A DNA stretch of 64,000 bases, from contig JAJPHI010000023.1 of NCBI GenBank assembly GCA_021325355.1, forward strand, positions 124,001-188,000, read 5' to 3'. The notes below the pieces were generated by a model. The model saw nothing but the letters and a program-made list of their open reading frames with translations. It searched no databases and had not been told where the DNA came from. The DNA is from Pseudomonadota bacterium. Lineage in GTDB: Bacteria > Desulfobacterota > Binatia > Binatales > Binataceae. Position 1 is the stretch's first letter. Every line of letters starts with the position of its first letter. Of the stretch, positions 28,287 through 38,044 are shown piece after piece. The position numbers were made by a program, and so were the translations under genes.

Positions 28287-28314
28287 TTGTGACAAACCGA
28301 TGTCGCTCGATAAA
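28287..28314 (+). promoter_or_regulatory. Possible sigma-70-type promoter for arnT
   Basis: TTGTGA at 28287-28292 and GATAAA at 28309-28314 with a 16-bp spacer each match the -35 and -10 consensus at four of six bases. The pair lies in the divergent arnC/arnT gap, 66 bp before the GTG start of arnT. Confidence 0.3.
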
Positions 28315-28379
28315 GATGGCGGTGGCCGTGTGGTCGTGCGCCAGGCGCAACGCCGAGGCATGAATCGCGGGGCGCACTG

Positions 28380-30182
28380 GTGGACGTTGCGCGGTCGATG
28401 GCGAAGCTGAAACGAGGGCCGCGGCTGGCGCTCTGCGCGCTGCTCGCGGCGCTGGCCTATGGCGTCGGACTGGGTCGGGCGGGATTGTGGGAGCCGGACG
28501 AAGGGCGCTACGGCGAAATCGCGCGGGAGATGGTCGCGAGCGGCGACTATGTCACGCCGCGCAATGACTGGGTGCCCTATTTTGAAAAACCGCCGCTGGT
28601 TTACTGGACGACCGCGGCGGCGCTCGAGACGGTGGGCGACGATGAATTCGCGGTGCGGCTGCAGGCCGCGCTGGCCAGTATCGGCACCGTCGTCGTGACG
28701 GCGATGCTCGGCGAGGCGATGTTCGGCGCGGCGGTTGGGATGCTGGCGGCGGCGGCGCTCGGTCTGAGTCCGCTGTTTTTCATCTTTGCACGGTTTGCCA
28801 CGCCCGATCCGCTGCTCGCGTTCTGCTTCACGGCGGCGCTGGCGGCCTTTTACGGCGCCGCGACGAGCGGGGATTTTCATGAGGGCCGGAGTCGGCGGCT
28901 GATGCTCGCCGCTGCCGGATTGACCGCCCTTGGCACGCTCACGAAGGGCCTGGTTGCCCTGGCGCTGGCGGGAATGATCGGCGCGACGTGGCTTTTATGG
29001 GAGCGGCGCGGACGCGACCTGCTGCGGATCCGCTGGCTTGAATGCGCGGCGCTCTACCTGGTGATCGTCGCGCCGTGGTTCGCGCTGGCCGAGGCGCGAA
29101 ATCCCGGGTTTCTGCGTTTCTTTATCGTGCACGAACACGTACAACGCTTTCTCGCGGATACGGAACACGGCTGGGGGCCGTGGTTCTTTGTGCCGATCGT
29201 TATCGCCGGGACGTGGCCGTGGATCCTCTTCGCGCCGTTGGGGATGGGTTGCGGCCAAGGTGGATCGGCCGCCGGCGAAGATGAAGCCGCCGCCGTTGAC
29301 GGCGAATCGGCCGCGGAAGTTCGCGGTCGGAGGCGCTTTCTTGCGGTCTGGTTCGCCGCGGTGCTGGTCTTCTTTTCGATTCCGCGCTCGAAGCTCGGCG
29401 AGTATATCCTGCCGGGGCTGCCGCCGCTCGCGATCCTTGCCGCCTATGGTCTCGAGGGTTGGCGGCGTCGGCCGCCACGGCGCGCGGAACGCGTCGCGAA
29501 TTGGTATGCGGGCTTGAACCTCGCGGTCGGAATCGCTGCTGCCGTCGCCGGGATTGCCTTCGGCTCGTGGTCGCGCAACGGCGGGCCGGCGATGGCGACG
29601 GATCTCAGGCGGACGTTTGCCAATGACGCGGTGCTTCTGGGCCTCGTGCTGGGAGTGGGCGGCGCGGCGTTCTGGGGAGCGGCGCGACGCTGCGGGCGAC
29701 GCGCGGCGGCGGTCGTCGTGGCGGCGACGGCGGCAGCGTTAGCGGGGGTGATCGCGCAGGCGCAAATCGCGCTCTCCGAGGGGTTTTCTTATCGTTCCCT
29801 GGCCCGCACGATTGAGCCGTATCTCGACGAGGGCTGCGGTCTCGCGTCGTACCATCACTATACGCAGGCGCTACCGTTTTACACGGCGCGGCGCGAACAA
29901 CTGGTCGGCTACCGGGGCGAGCTGGCGCCGTTCGCCGACACTGCGGGCGCGGCCGCGAGCTTTATCGGTGGCGACCGGCCGCTGCGGGCAAAGTGGTCGG
30001 GCGCGGGTTGCACGGTGCTGATCGTCAATCGGCAGGACTGGGCGCGGCTGCAGGGGCTGCTCGAACCCGCGGCGGTGGTCGGGTGCGAGGGCAAGAAACT
30101 CGCGGTGATCAATCGCGGGGCGCGCGACGCGAGCGTGGCAACCGGCTGCGATCAAGCCCAAACACGCAGTCAAAAGCCATAG
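28380..30182 (+). CDS. arnT: ArnT-like aminoarabinose/pentose transferase (GT39/GT83 family)
   Basis: 600 residues from GTG 28380; ATG 28398 is an alternative. About 10-12 transmembrane helices. The first periplasmic loop holds the GT-C signature: WEPDEGRYGEIAREM with the catalytic Asp-Glu and NDWVPYFEKPPLVYW. Later FFSIPRSKLGEYILPGLPPLA matches ArnT. ArnT moves L-Ara4N from undecaprenyl phosphate to lipid A phosphate in the periplasm, raising resistance to cationic peptides. Divergent from the arnC operon, and the C-terminal periplasmic region is intact. Confidence 0.88.
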   Translation: MDVARSMAKLKRGPRLALCALLAALAYGVGLGRAGLWEPDEGRYGEIAREMVASGDYVTPRNDWVPYFEKPPLVYWTTAAALETVGDDEFAVRLQAALASIGTVVVTAMLGEAMFGAAVGMLAAAALGLSPLFFIFARFATPDPLLAFCFTAALAAFYGAATSGDFHEGRSRRLMLAAAGLTALGTLTKGLVALALAGMIGATWLLWERRGRDLLRIRWLECAALYLVIVAPWFALAEARNPGFLRFFIVHEHVQRFLADTEHGWGPWFFVPIVIAGTWPWILFAPLGMGCGQGGSAAGEDEAAAVDGESAAEVRGRRRFLAVWFAAVLVFFSIPRSKLGEYILPGLPPLAILAAYGLEGWRRRPPRRAERVANWYAGLNLAVGIAAAVAGIAFGSWSRNGGPAMATDLRRTFANDAVLLGLVLGVGGAAFWGAARRCGRRAAAVVVAATAAALAGVIAQAQIALSEGFSYRSLARTIEPYLDEGCGLASYHHYTQALPFYTARREQLVGYRGELAPFADTAGAAASFIGGDRPLRAKWSGAGCTVLIVNRQDWARLQGLLEPAAVVGCEGKKLAVINRGARDASVATGCDQAQTRSQKP

Positions 30183-30237
30183 ACGGCCCAGACGAAGCCG
30201 CTTGGTTTACCGCTATCTTGCGGATAGGATTTCAAGC

Positions 30238-30771
30238 ATGGATGCGGCAGAAGTGGCGGGGGCGGGTAGCGAGCCCGGCGAGCGGGCCGAGTCAAAGCCG
30301 GCATTCGGCGAGGCGCAGGCGGCGAGCGCCGAGGGCCAGTCGCTGGGCGTCTATCTCGCCCGGATGCGCGAGAAGCGGCGCGCCACGGTGGACGAGGTGG
30401 TGAGTCAGACGCGGATCCCGCGGCATTACGTGGCGATGATCGAGAGCAACGACTATTCGGCGATCGCCGATCAACTGTACGTGCTGCCTTTCCTGCGCCG
30501 TTACGCGGTTTTTCTCGAGCTTGATCCGGAAGAGATCGCAAGCCGCTTCGTGCGCGAAGTGCAGCGGGCCGACGGCGCGCCGCTGGCGCGCTCGATCGAA
30601 CCCTACGAGATGGATCGGATCGTTGAGCGCAAGTGGCTGCGGCCGGCGCTGCTGGTCGGCGGCCTGCTCATCGTGATGATCGTCGCCTGGGTGGTGCAGT
30701 CACGCCATCATCGGCACGAGGCGATGGCCCATCTGGCGGGCGACCTTTCCCCGCATCCCGACGTGCATTAG
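30238..30771 (+). CDS. RodZ-like membrane-anchored helix-turn-helix protein
   Basis: 177 residues from ATG 30238, with AGGA about 8 nt upstream; an upstream in-frame start at 30202 lacks this. An acidic N-terminal tail is followed by an HTH_25 domain (SLGVYLARMREKRRATVDEVV, then IPRHYVAMIESNDYSAI and LPFLRRYAVFLELDPEEI) and one transmembrane helix around 140-160. This layout is that of RodZ/YfgA-type proteins, which link MreB to the membrane; the periplasmic DUF4115 part is almost missing (about 20 residues). It precedes folP by 45 bp. Confidence 0.7.
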   Translation: MDAAEVAGAGSEPGERAESKPAFGEAQAASAEGQSLGVYLARMREKRRATVDEVVSQTRIPRHYVAMIESNDYSAIADQLYVLPFLRRYAVFLELDPEEIASRFVREVQRADGAPLARSIEPYEMDRIVERKWLRPALLVGGLLIVMIVAWVVQSRHHRHEAMAHLAGDLSPHPDVH

Positions 30772-30816
30772 CGGCCGCGGCGAGGGCGGCGGCCGTCGCG
30801 GACGAGCGGAAGCTGG

Positions 30817-31674
30817 ATGCCCCCAATGATCCCGCCAAAGCGACTGCGGCTCGGTGATGGTCGGGTGATTCAACTGCCCGCGGTGATGGGGATCCTGAAT
30901 GTGACGCCGGATTCCTTCTCCGACGGCGGCCAGTATCTGGAGCCGGCGCGCGCGCTCGAACATGCGCTCGCGATGGAAGCGGAGGGCGCGGCGATTATCG
31001 ACGTCGGCGGTGAATCGAGTCGACCGCATGGCGCGCGCGCGATCACGGCGGCGGAAGAGCTCGAGCGGGTGGTGCCGGTGCTGCGGCTGCTCGGGCGCCA
31101 TCTGCGGGTGCCGATCTCGATTGATACGCGCAAGGCGAGCGTGGCCCGCCAGGCGCTCGACCTGGGGGCGGCAATGGTCAACGACACCAGTGCGATGACC
31201 GCCGATCCAGAGATGATCGCGACGGTGGCGGCGGCGCGCTGCGCGGTGGTGCTGATGCATATGCGGGGCGGCCTTGAAGACCACGTCAAGTGGGCCCACT
31301 ATAGTGATGTGGTGGCGGAGGTGCGGCGGTACTTGCAGGGCCGGGTGGCGGCGGCCGTCGCCGGGGGCGTCGCAGCGAAGCGCATCGTGCTCGATCCGGG
31401 GATCGGGTTTGCGAAGACGGCGCGGCACAATCTCGCTCTGTTGCATAATCTAAAGCGGCTGGTGAAGTTGGGTTTTCCGCTGCTCGTCGGCGCGTCGCGC
31501 AAGCGCTTCGTGCGCGAGCTGGCGGGGAGCGATCCGTGCATGGTCGAATGGGGTAACGCGGGGGTCAATGCGGCGGCGATTCTGAGCGGCGCGGCGATTG
31601 TGCGGGTGCACGCCGTCGCGCCGGCAGTGGCGGTGGTGAAACTTGCCGCGGCGATCCGCGACAACTGTATCTGA
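30817..31674 (+). CDS. folP: Dihydropteroate synthase
   Basis: 285 residues, TIM barrel. VMGILNVTPDSFSDGG is the first pterin/pyrophosphate signature, DVGGESSRPHGAR the second, ISIDTRKASVA, VLDPGIGFAKTARHN and GASRKRFVREL complete the set. It condenses p-aminobenzoate with hydroxymethyl-dihydropterin pyrophosphate and is the sulfonamide target. The gene lies 11 bp before cdaA; the pair folP-cdaA-ybbR-glmM is a common arrangement. Confidence 0.95.
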   Translation: MPPMIPPKRLRLGDGRVIQLPAVMGILNVTPDSFSDGGQYLEPARALEHALAMEAEGAAIIDVGGESSRPHGARAITAAEELERVVPVLRLLGRHLRVPISIDTRKASVARQALDLGAAMVNDTSAMTADPEMIATVAAARCAVVLMHMRGGLEDHVKWAHYSDVVAEVRRYLQGRVAAAVAGGVAAKRIVLDPGIGFAKTARHNLALLHNLKRLVKLGFPLLVGASRKRFVRELAGSDPCMVEWGNAGVNAAAILSGAAIVRVHAVAPAVAVVKLAAAIRDNCI

Positions 31675-31685
31675 GTGTACGCTGA

Positions 31686-32438
31686 ATGCACGGGATTCTC
31701 GGCGTAGTACCGCGACCGCGATGGCAGGATGCCGTCGATGTCCTGATCGTCGCCTACGTCATCTATCGGATCGCGCTGCTGATTCGCGGGACGCGGACCA
31801 TGCAGATGGTGGCGGGTCTGGGGATCCTGGCGGCCGCCTTTCTGGCGTCGCAGACGCTCGGACTGTTCACCGTCAACTGGCTCTTGAGCAACTTTCTCGG
31901 CTCGCTGATTGTCATTCTGGTGGTGATTTTTCAGGCCGATATCCGGCGCGCGCTGATGGGCGTCGGCGCGCGGTCGTTTTTTACCGGGCGGCCGCCGCTG
32001 GCGGGGATGGCGCAGGAGCTGGCCGATGCGGCGGCGTGGCTTTCGGCGCGGCGTATCGGGGCCTTGATCGTGCTTGAACGCGACGTCGGCCTGCAGGACA
32101 TTGTGGACACCGGGCGGGTGGTCGATGCGCGGCTGTCGCCGGAGTTGATTGAAACCATCTTCATGCGCGGATCGCCGCTGCATGACGGTGCGGTGATCGT
32201 CAAGGGTGGGCAGATTCTCGCGGCAGCCTGCCTGCTGCCGCTGTCGACGAATCCGAACGTGAGCCTCGCGCTCGGCACGCGCCATCGGGCGGCGATCGGG
32301 ATCACCGAGGAGAGCGACGCGGTGGTGATCGTGGTTTCGGAAGAGACCGGGGCGGTTTCGCTGGCGCACGACGGCGAGCTCACGCGCGGGCTCGAAGTTG
32401 AACAACTGGTTGAGGTTCTGAGCGAATTACCGTCCTGA
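31686..32438 (+). CDS. cdaA: Diadenylate cyclase CdaA
   Basis: 250 residues. Three N-terminal transmembrane helices (about 18-35, 40-58 and 65-85) precede a DAC domain with both catalytic motifs intact: DGAVI around residue 165 and RHRAA around 200. It makes cyclic di-AMP from two ATP at the membrane. Neighbours ybbR/cdaR and glmM are the usual regulators encoded with it, linking the signal to cell-wall precursor supply. Confidence 0.94.
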   Translation: MHGILGVVPRPRWQDAVDVLIVAYVIYRIALLIRGTRTMQMVAGLGILAAAFLASQTLGLFTVNWLLSNFLGSLIVILVVIFQADIRRALMGVGARSFFTGRPPLAGMAQELADAAAWLSARRIGALIVLERDVGLQDIVDTGRVVDARLSPELIETIFMRGSPLHDGAVIVKGGQILAAACLLPLSTNPNVSLALGTRHRAAIGITEESDAVVIVVSEETGAVSLAHDGELTRGLEVEQLVEVLSELPS

Positions 32439-32476
32439 GCGCGGAGTGGGGGGCAGCCGGCGACGGTGCGCCGGAA

Positions 32477-33514
32477 GTGAGCCAAGCGATGTTGCCATCG
32501 AACCTGCCGAAGATCTCGCCCCAGGCGGAGTTGCGGCCGCCGGCTTCGCGGGTGCGGCGCGCGCCGACGATCGGCGCGCGGGTCTGGGCGATCGCGCGGC
32601 GCAATCTGGGTCTGCGGATCATTTCGATTCTGCTCGCGATCGCGCTCTGGCTGTTCGTCAATGCCGGGGAGCATGGTTCGATTCAGTCCTACTCGGTGCC
32701 GATCAGCTATCATCATCTGCCGCCCCATCTGGTGATCACCAATCCCCATCCGGAGACCGTGCGGGTGGTGCTGTCGGGGCCGCGCACGCTGCTATCGATC
32801 ATTCAGCCGTCGCGGCTGACGGTGCGGCTGGATCTGAGCGGGGTCGGAATTGGCCAGGCGTCATTCCGGATCGAGCCGGATTCGTTCAGTAATCTGCCGC
32901 GGACGACGACGGTGACGAGTATCGCGCCGTCGCAGATCGTGCTGGATATCGACCGGATTGTCAGCGTCGATCTGCCGGTCCATGTGGTGACCAGCGGCAG
33001 TCCGGCGCCGGGGTATCGGATGGTCGGGTTGGCGGCGGACCCGCTGAAGGTGCGGGTGAGGGGGCCGAGCCGGGTGCTCGCGCGCTTCGATGACGTCGAT
33101 ACGGACCCGGTCAACCTGAGCGGACTCAACAATAATCTGACCGAGACGGTGGCGATTCCGACGCCGGCCCCGGGTGTGCGGATCGAGTCGCCGGCGGTGA
33201 CGGTGACGGCGACGATCGCGCCGATTATCAAGGAGAAGGAGTTTCGGGCGGTGCCGGTGCAGGTGCGCAACAGCGTCAATGTGACGCGGACGTGGCCGGC
33301 GCGCGTGAGTCTCGTCCTGCGCGGACCGCAATTGACGCTCGACCATCTGGATCTCGCCAAGGCGGCTTACGTTGACGCCGACGGCCTGGGCCCGGGCTAT
33401 TACGATGCGTCGCTGGAGCTGGATCTGCCGGACGGCGTGGAATTGGTGCACGAGACCCCCGGGCGCGTTAAACTGCGCATCTATCGCAGCAAGGCCTCGG
33501 GACAGGTGGGATAG
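32477..33514 (+). CDS. YbbR-domain protein (CdaR-like)
   Basis: 345 residues. One transmembrane helix near 45-62 (LRIISILLAIALWLFVNAGE), then an extracytoplasmic part with about three YbbR repeats, each opening like VRVVLSGPRTLLSII and VRVRGPSRVLARF and carrying VDLSG-type strands. CdaR proteins bind CdaA at the membrane and tune its activity. 38 bp after cdaA and 6 bp before glmM. Confidence 0.88.
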   Translation: MSQAMLPSNLPKISPQAELRPPASRVRRAPTIGARVWAIARRNLGLRIISILLAIALWLFVNAGEHGSIQSYSVPISYHHLPPHLVITNPHPETVRVVLSGPRTLLSIIQPSRLTVRLDLSGVGIGQASFRIEPDSFSNLPRTTTVTSIAPSQIVLDIDRIVSVDLPVHVVTSGSPAPGYRMVGLAADPLKVRVRGPSRVLARFDDVDTDPVNLSGLNNNLTETVAIPTPAPGVRIESPAVTVTATIAPIIKEKEFRAVPVQVRNSVNVTRTWPARVSLVLRGPQLTLDHLDLAKAAYVDADGLGPGYYDASLELDLPDGVELVHETPGRVKLRIYRSKASGQVG

Positions 33515-33520
33515 GCGCGC

Positions 33521-34915
33521 ATGAACGGTGAGGGTCAGAGCCTGTTCGGCACCGACGGTGTGCGGGGCACTGCCAATGTTGAGCCGATTACCTCGGAGAC
33601 GGCGCTGAAGCTCGGGCGCGCGCTGGCGCATGTCTTCAAACCGCGCAGCGGGGCTCATCGGCGGATTCTTATCGGCAAGGACACGCGGCTGTCGGGCTAT
33701 ATGCTCGAGACCGCGATGGCCTCGGGGATCTGCTCGATGGGCGCGGACGTATGGCTGGTGGGGCCGCTGCCCACCCCGGGTATTGCGTTTTTGACGCGCA
33801 GCATGCGGGCCGACGCCGGCGTGGTGATCTCGGCCTCGCACAATCCGTTCGCCGATAACGGGATCAAGTTTTTTTCGCGCGACGGCTTCAAGCTCGATGA
33901 CGCCACCGAGGCGCGGATCGAGCGGCTCGTGTTCGATGACGGTCTGCTCGCGGGGGCGCGGGCGGCGGCCGGCGATATCGGCAAGGCCAAGCGGATCGAT
34001 GATGCGATCGGCCGCTACCTGGTCTTTTTGAAGAACTGCGTGCCGCGCACGGTGAGTCTCGAAGATCTCAAGATCGTCATCGACTGCGCCAACGGCGCGG
34101 GCTACAAGGTCGGTCCCGAGGTCCTGAGCGAGCTCGGCGCACAGGTGATCGCGATCGGCGACGCGCCGGACGGCGTCAATATCAATGCCGGATGCGGAGC
34201 GACCCATCTCGAGGCCTTGCGCCGGGCGGTGCTCGAGGCGGGGGCGGACGTCGGGGTCGCGCTCGACGGCGACGGCGACCGCGCGATCCTGGTCGATGAG
34301 CGCGGCGAGATTTTCGATGGCGACGACGTCATGGCGCTGATGGGCGCGCGGCTGGTGCGCGAGGGGCGCCTGAAGGACAACACGGTCGTCGCCACCGTGA
34401 TGAGCAACTATGGGCTCGAGCGCGCGCTGAGCGAGGCGGGGGCGCGACTGGTGCGGACCGACGTCGGCGACCCGGCGGTATCCCGCGAGATGCGCGCGCA
34501 CGGCTATACGCTGGGCGGCGAGCCGTCGGGCCACGTCATCTTCATGGACCATTCGACCACCGGCGACGGCCTTATCACGGCGCTGCTGGTGCTCACGCAC
34601 ATGGTCGAGACGCGCCGTCCGCTGAGCGCCTTGCGGCTGATGCGGCGGATGCCGCAGGTGCTCGAAAACGTGCGGGTACGCGAGCGGCGCGCGTTCAGCG
34701 AGCTCGGGGAGGTGCAGCGCGCGATCACCGCGGCGGAAAGTCAGCTACGCGGGCGCGGGCGCCTGCTGGTGCGCTACTCGGGGACCGAATTGCTGGCGCG
34801 CGTGATGGTCGAAGGGGAGCGCGACGAGGAGATAAGGGCGATCGCGCGAACGATCGCGCAGGCGATCCAGGCGCGAATCGGCGCGCCGATGGCGTCGGCG
34901 CCGCAGAAGGGCTAG
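33521..34915 (+). CDS. glmM: Phosphoglucosamine mutase
   Basis: 464 residues. [12 protein letters not shown] opens the protein; the active-site phosphoserine lies in [17 protein letters not shown] at about residue 105; [12 protein letters not shown] is the magnesium loop; [10 protein letters not shown] the sugar loop; [15 protein letters not shown] the phosphate loop. It turns glucosamine 6-phosphate into the 1-phosphate for peptidoglycan and LPS. Known from other bacteria to be inhibited by CdaA contact. End of the folP-cdaA-ybbR-glmM run. Confidence 0.96.
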   Translation: MNGEGQSLFGTDGVRGTANVEPITSETALKLGRALAHVFKPRSGAHRRILIGKDTRLSGYMLETAMASGICSMGADVWLVGPLPTPGIAFLTRSMRADAGVVISASHNPFADNGIKFFSRDGFKLDDATEARIERLVFDDGLLAGARAAAGDIGKAKRIDDAIGRYLVFLKNCVPRTVSLEDLKIVIDCANGAGYKVGPEVLSELGAQVIAIGDAPDGVNINAGCGATHLEALRRAVLEAGADVGVALDGDGDRAILVDERGEIFDGDDVMALMGARLVREGRLKDNTVVATVMSNYGLERALSEAGARLVRTDVGDPAVSREMRAHGYTLGGEPSGHVIFMDHSTTGDGLITALLVLTHMVETRRPLSALRLMRRMPQVLENVRVRERRAFSELGEVQRAITAAESQLRGRGRLLVRYSGTELLARVMVEGERDEEIRAIARTIAQAIQARIGAPMASAPQKG

Positions 34916-35007
34916 ATCATCACGCCGATGCGCAAACCGTTGCCGTTGAAGGCGCGCGGGCAGCCGGACGGAAGGGCCGCGGCCTGTCCGCAACGATCGG
35001 ACCGCGG

Positions 35008-35835
35008 GTGTTAAGGCTCGGCGTCAATATCGACCACGTCGCCACGCTGCGGCAGGCGCGCCGTGCAACCTATCCCGATCCGCTCGAAGCGGCGCTCGCC
35101 GCCGAACGGGCGGGCGCGGACGCGATCACCATGCATCTGCGGGAGGATCGGCGGCATATCCAGGATGAAGACCTGTTTCGCGTGCGCCGCGCGGTCAGGA
35201 TTCATGTCAATCAGGAGATGGCGCCGACCGACGAGATGCTCGAGATTGCGCTCGAGCTGCGTCCGCATGAGGTGTGTCTGGTTCCCGAACGGCGTGAGGA
35301 GCTGACCACCGAGGGCGGACTCGATGCCGCCGGTTTGCGCGAGCGGCTCGCGCCGCTTATCGACCGCCTGCAGATGAGCGGTATCGCGGTCAGTCTGTTT
35401 ATCGAGCCGGAACCCCATCAGGTGGAAGCGGCAGCCTTGCTGAAGGCGCAATTTATCGAGTTGCATACGGGGCGGTATGCCAATCTCGTGGATGCGGACC
35501 GGAGCGGGCGCGCGATGGCGGCAAATAATCGCGGTGGCCGGGACGCCGCGCGCCGGGCGCCGCGGCCGGTCGGCAGCGCCGATCTGAGCGAGGCGACGCG
35601 CGAGGAGCTCGGACGGATCCGCGCGGCGGTCAGGCTCGCGCGCGCCCATCGGCTAAGGCCCAACGTCGGGCACGGTCTCAATTACGGCAACGTGCAGCCC
35701 CTGATCGGCATTCCCGGCCTCGTCTGGGCGCATATCGGTCATGCGATCGTGGCGCGGGCGGTGATGGTCGGGATGGGCCGCGCGGTGCGCGAGATGAAGC
35801 AGGCGCTGACCCGGGCGACGGTGAAATCGCGATGA
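35008..35835 (+). CDS. pdxJ: Pyridoxine 5'-phosphate synthase
   Basis: 275 residues from GTG 35008. [66 protein letters not shown] and GHGLNYGNV are all conserved active-site stretches. It makes pyridoxine phosphate from deoxyxylulose phosphate and amino-acetone phosphate. It is about 30 residues longer than usual because of an Arg/Ala-rich insertion after HTGRYAN (about residues 163-195). Its end overlaps the next gene by 4 bp. Confidence 0.94.
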   Translation: MLRLGVNIDHVATLRQARRATYPDPLEAALAAERAGADAITMHLREDRRHIQDEDLFRVRRAVRIHVNQEMAPTDEMLEIALELRPHEVCLVPERREELTTEGGLDAAGLRERLAPLIDRLQMSGIAVSLFIEPEPHQVEAAALLKAQFIELHTGRYANLVDADRSGRAMAANNRGGRDAARRAPRPVGSADLSEATREELGRIRAAVRLARAHRLRPNVGHGLNYGNVQPLIGIPGLVWAHIGHAIVARAVMVGMGRAVREMKQALTRATVKSR

Positions 35836-37448
35836 TTCTGCTCAGCGCGGCGGAGAGTCGCGAGCTCGACCGGCTGACTCAGAGCTCCGGCGTACCCTCG
35901 TATCGGCTGATGACGCGGGCGGGCGAGGAGGTGGCCGCGGCGGTGACCCGCCATTGGGCCGACCGCCTGGCGCACGGCGTGGTGGTGGTCTGCGGCAAAG
36001 GCAACAATGGCGGCGACGGACTGGTCGCGGCCCGCAAGCTGCATCAGGAGGGCGTCGCGCTGCGGGTGCTGCTGACCGGACGGCGGGACGAATTCAAGGG
36101 AGATGCGGCGCGGGCGCGGGCGGATTATGAAGCGGTCGGCGGCACGCTGATTGAAGACGCCGGCGCCGAGCATCTGCCGACCGACGACGGCGTCATTATC
36201 GATGCCATCTTCGGCACCGGTCTGAACGCCATCGTGGGCGGCCGGACGGCTGATCTGATCGAGCGCATGAACGGCGCCGGCGCGCCGATCGTCGCCGTGG
36301 ATATCGCTTCCGGGGTCAACGCCGACACCGGCGCAGTGATGGGCAGGGCGGTCAGGGCCGCGCTGACCGTCACCTTCGGCTATGCCAAATACGGCCACGT
36401 CTCCTATCCGGGAGCCGAGTATTGCGGTTCGCTCGAAGTGGTCGATATCGGCTTTGCGCCTTCGGCGATGGCGCAGATCGCGCCGGCGGGACGACTGGTT
36501 GAAGCCGCCGAAGCGCGCGCATGGATCCCGTGGCGGCGCGAGAACACGCATAAGGGCACCTACGGTCATCTGCTGATTATCGGCGGGAGTCGCGGCAAGA
36601 GCGGGGCAGTATTGCTGGCGGCGCGCGGTGCGTTGCATAGCGGTGCCGGACTGGTTACCGCGGCGATCCCCGAATCGATTCTCGCCAGTGTCGCGGCGGG
36701 GCAGGCCGAGCTGATGACCGCGCCGTTGCCGGAACGCGCGGGCGGCCTCGCGGCGCCGGACGCGATCGCGCGGCTCCGTGAACTGCTGAATGGCAAGGAT
36801 GCGACGGCGCTCGGCCCCGGCCTCGGGGTGACGCCGGATACGATCGCGGTGGTGGCGTGGCTGGTCGAGGAGGGCGCCAATCCGCAACGCCCGCTGCTGA
36901 TCGACGCCGACGGTTTGAACGCCGTCGCCGAACTCGGCGCGGAGAGGTTGAAGACCGCGCCCGGGCCGGTGGTCCTGACGCCCCATCCGGGGGAGATGGC
37001 GCGACTGCTCAAGAGCAGTATCGCCGAGGTCAACGCCGATCGGATCGGCGCGGCGCGCCGGCTTGCCGAGCTGAGCGGCGCGGCGGTGCTGCTGAAGGGC
37101 GCCCGCTCGGTGGTAGCGGCGGCGAATCGCGTGTCGATCAACGGCAGCGGCAATCCCGGGATGGCGACGCCCGGGATGGGTGACGTGCTGTCGGGGATCG
37201 TCGGTGCGCTGATGGGGCAGGGAATCGAACCGGCGACGGCGCTGCGGCTTGGCGTGTTCGTGCACGGCTATGCCGCCGACCGGATCGCGCAGCGGGGGGC
37301 GGCGTTCGGCTATCTGGCGAGTGAGGTGGCGGCGGAATTACCGGCGGCCTTCGGCGCCCTCGCTGAAGGCGGTCCGGGACGGCGCGGCGAGAGCCTTGAG
37401 GGCCGGGCCAGCGAAGACTTGCGAACGGGCGGGAACCAAAGCGGGTGA
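35832..37448 (+). CDS. nnr: Bifunctional NAD(P)H-hydrate epimerase/dehydratase
   Basis: 538 residues with both repair domains. N-terminal YjeF epimerase domain (about 1-215): [20 protein letters not shown] and [10 protein letters not shown]-terminal ribokinase-like dehydratase (about 225-510): [58 protein letters not shown]. It repairs hydrated NADH and NADPH. The coupling to pdxJ (overlap ATGA) recalls the frequent placement of this gene among vitamin B6 and tsaE genes. Confidence 0.94.
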   Translation: MILLSAAESRELDRLTQSSGVPSYRLMTRAGEEVAAAVTRHWADRLAHGVVVVCGKGNNGGDGLVAARKLHQEGVALRVLLTGRRDEFKGDAARARADYEAVGGTLIEDAGAEHLPTDDGVIIDAIFGTGLNAIVGGRTADLIERMNGAGAPIVAVDIASGVNADTGAVMGRAVRAALTVTFGYAKYGHVSYPGAEYCGSLEVVDIGFAPSAMAQIAPAGRLVEAAEARAWIPWRRENTHKGTYGHLLIIGGSRGKSGAVLLAARGALHSGAGLVTAAIPESILASVAAGQAELMTAPLPERAGGLAAPDAIARLRELLNGKDATALGPGLGVTPDTIAVVAWLVEEGANPQRPLLIDADGLNAVAELGAERLKTAPGPVVLTPHPGEMARLLKSSIAEVNADRIGAARRLAELSGAAVLLKGARSVVAAANRVSINGSGNPGMATPGMGDVLSGIVGALMGQGIEPATALRLGVFVHGYAADRIAQRGAAFGYLASEVAAELPAAFGALAEGGPGRRGESLEGRASEDLRTGGNQSG

Positions 37449-37508
37449 ATGTTCGTTCAGTCGTCGGGACAGTAGTCATTTTCGTCTCGCGGAGGAAGGG
37501 GACCCGAC

Positions 37509-37946
37509 GTGAGCGCGAGGCTTTGCGCGATATCGACGACACCAACGACAGGCTATGGACAGGAGCTGATCCGGCTTTGTCGCTATCATGACCTTTCTGC
37601 CACTTACAGGCTTTCCGGCGAGCAGAAGCTGATGCTGGCGCTGCTGGTAGACGCGCTTAACGTCTATCAGCGCGGCGCGCTCTCGCCGGTCGGCAGCGTG
37701 CGCCGGCTCTATGTGGATGCGGAACGATGGATTATGCAGGGCCGGGCCCATCCGGAGGCGCTCAGTTTCGAGACCGTGTGCGAGGCGCTGGGGATCAATC
37801 CGACGCTATTGCGGCGGCGGGTGCTCGAGTGGAAGCACGAAGCGCGGGCGCGTTCGATGGCGGCCAATGCGCGGCTGACGGTGATGCCGCGCCAATATCA
37901 TTCGAACCATCGCCGGGGCCGTCCGCGTCTTTCGCAATCCGCCTGA
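37509..37946 (+). CDS. Conserved-looking small protein with an HTH-like C-terminus
   Basis: 145 residues from GTG 37509 behind a very strong GGAGGAAGGGG. I do not recognise a named family. The middle (SGEQKLMLALLVDALNVYQRG) is helical. Residues ~90-120 (SFETVCEALGINPTLLRRRVLEWK) have the spacing of a helix-turn-helix, and the tail is basic (PRQYHSNHRRGRPRLS), including an AT-hook-like RGRPR. A small DNA-binding regulator is the best guess. It stands alone between nnr and the acyl-CoA genes. Confidence 0.6.
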   Translation: MSARLCAISTTPTTGYGQELIRLCRYHDLSATYRLSGEQKLMLALLVDALNVYQRGALSPVGSVRRLYVDAERWIMQGRAHPEALSFETVCEALGINPTLLRRRVLEWKHEARARSMAANARLTVMPRQYHSNHRRGRPRLSQSA

Positions 37947-38044
37947 AGATCGGCTGAAGCGGTCCGCGTCGGGCAGCGCCGGGTTGGCTGGCGCCGGCGC
38001 GGCGACTGCGCTACACGGTGGACATCGGAGCAGGGAGTGACACC

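Noticed and set aside
32861-34600. 579-codon leftward frame opposite ybbR and glmM
   Set aside because: Shadow of the conserved genes on the plus strand, with no family signature and no ribosome site.
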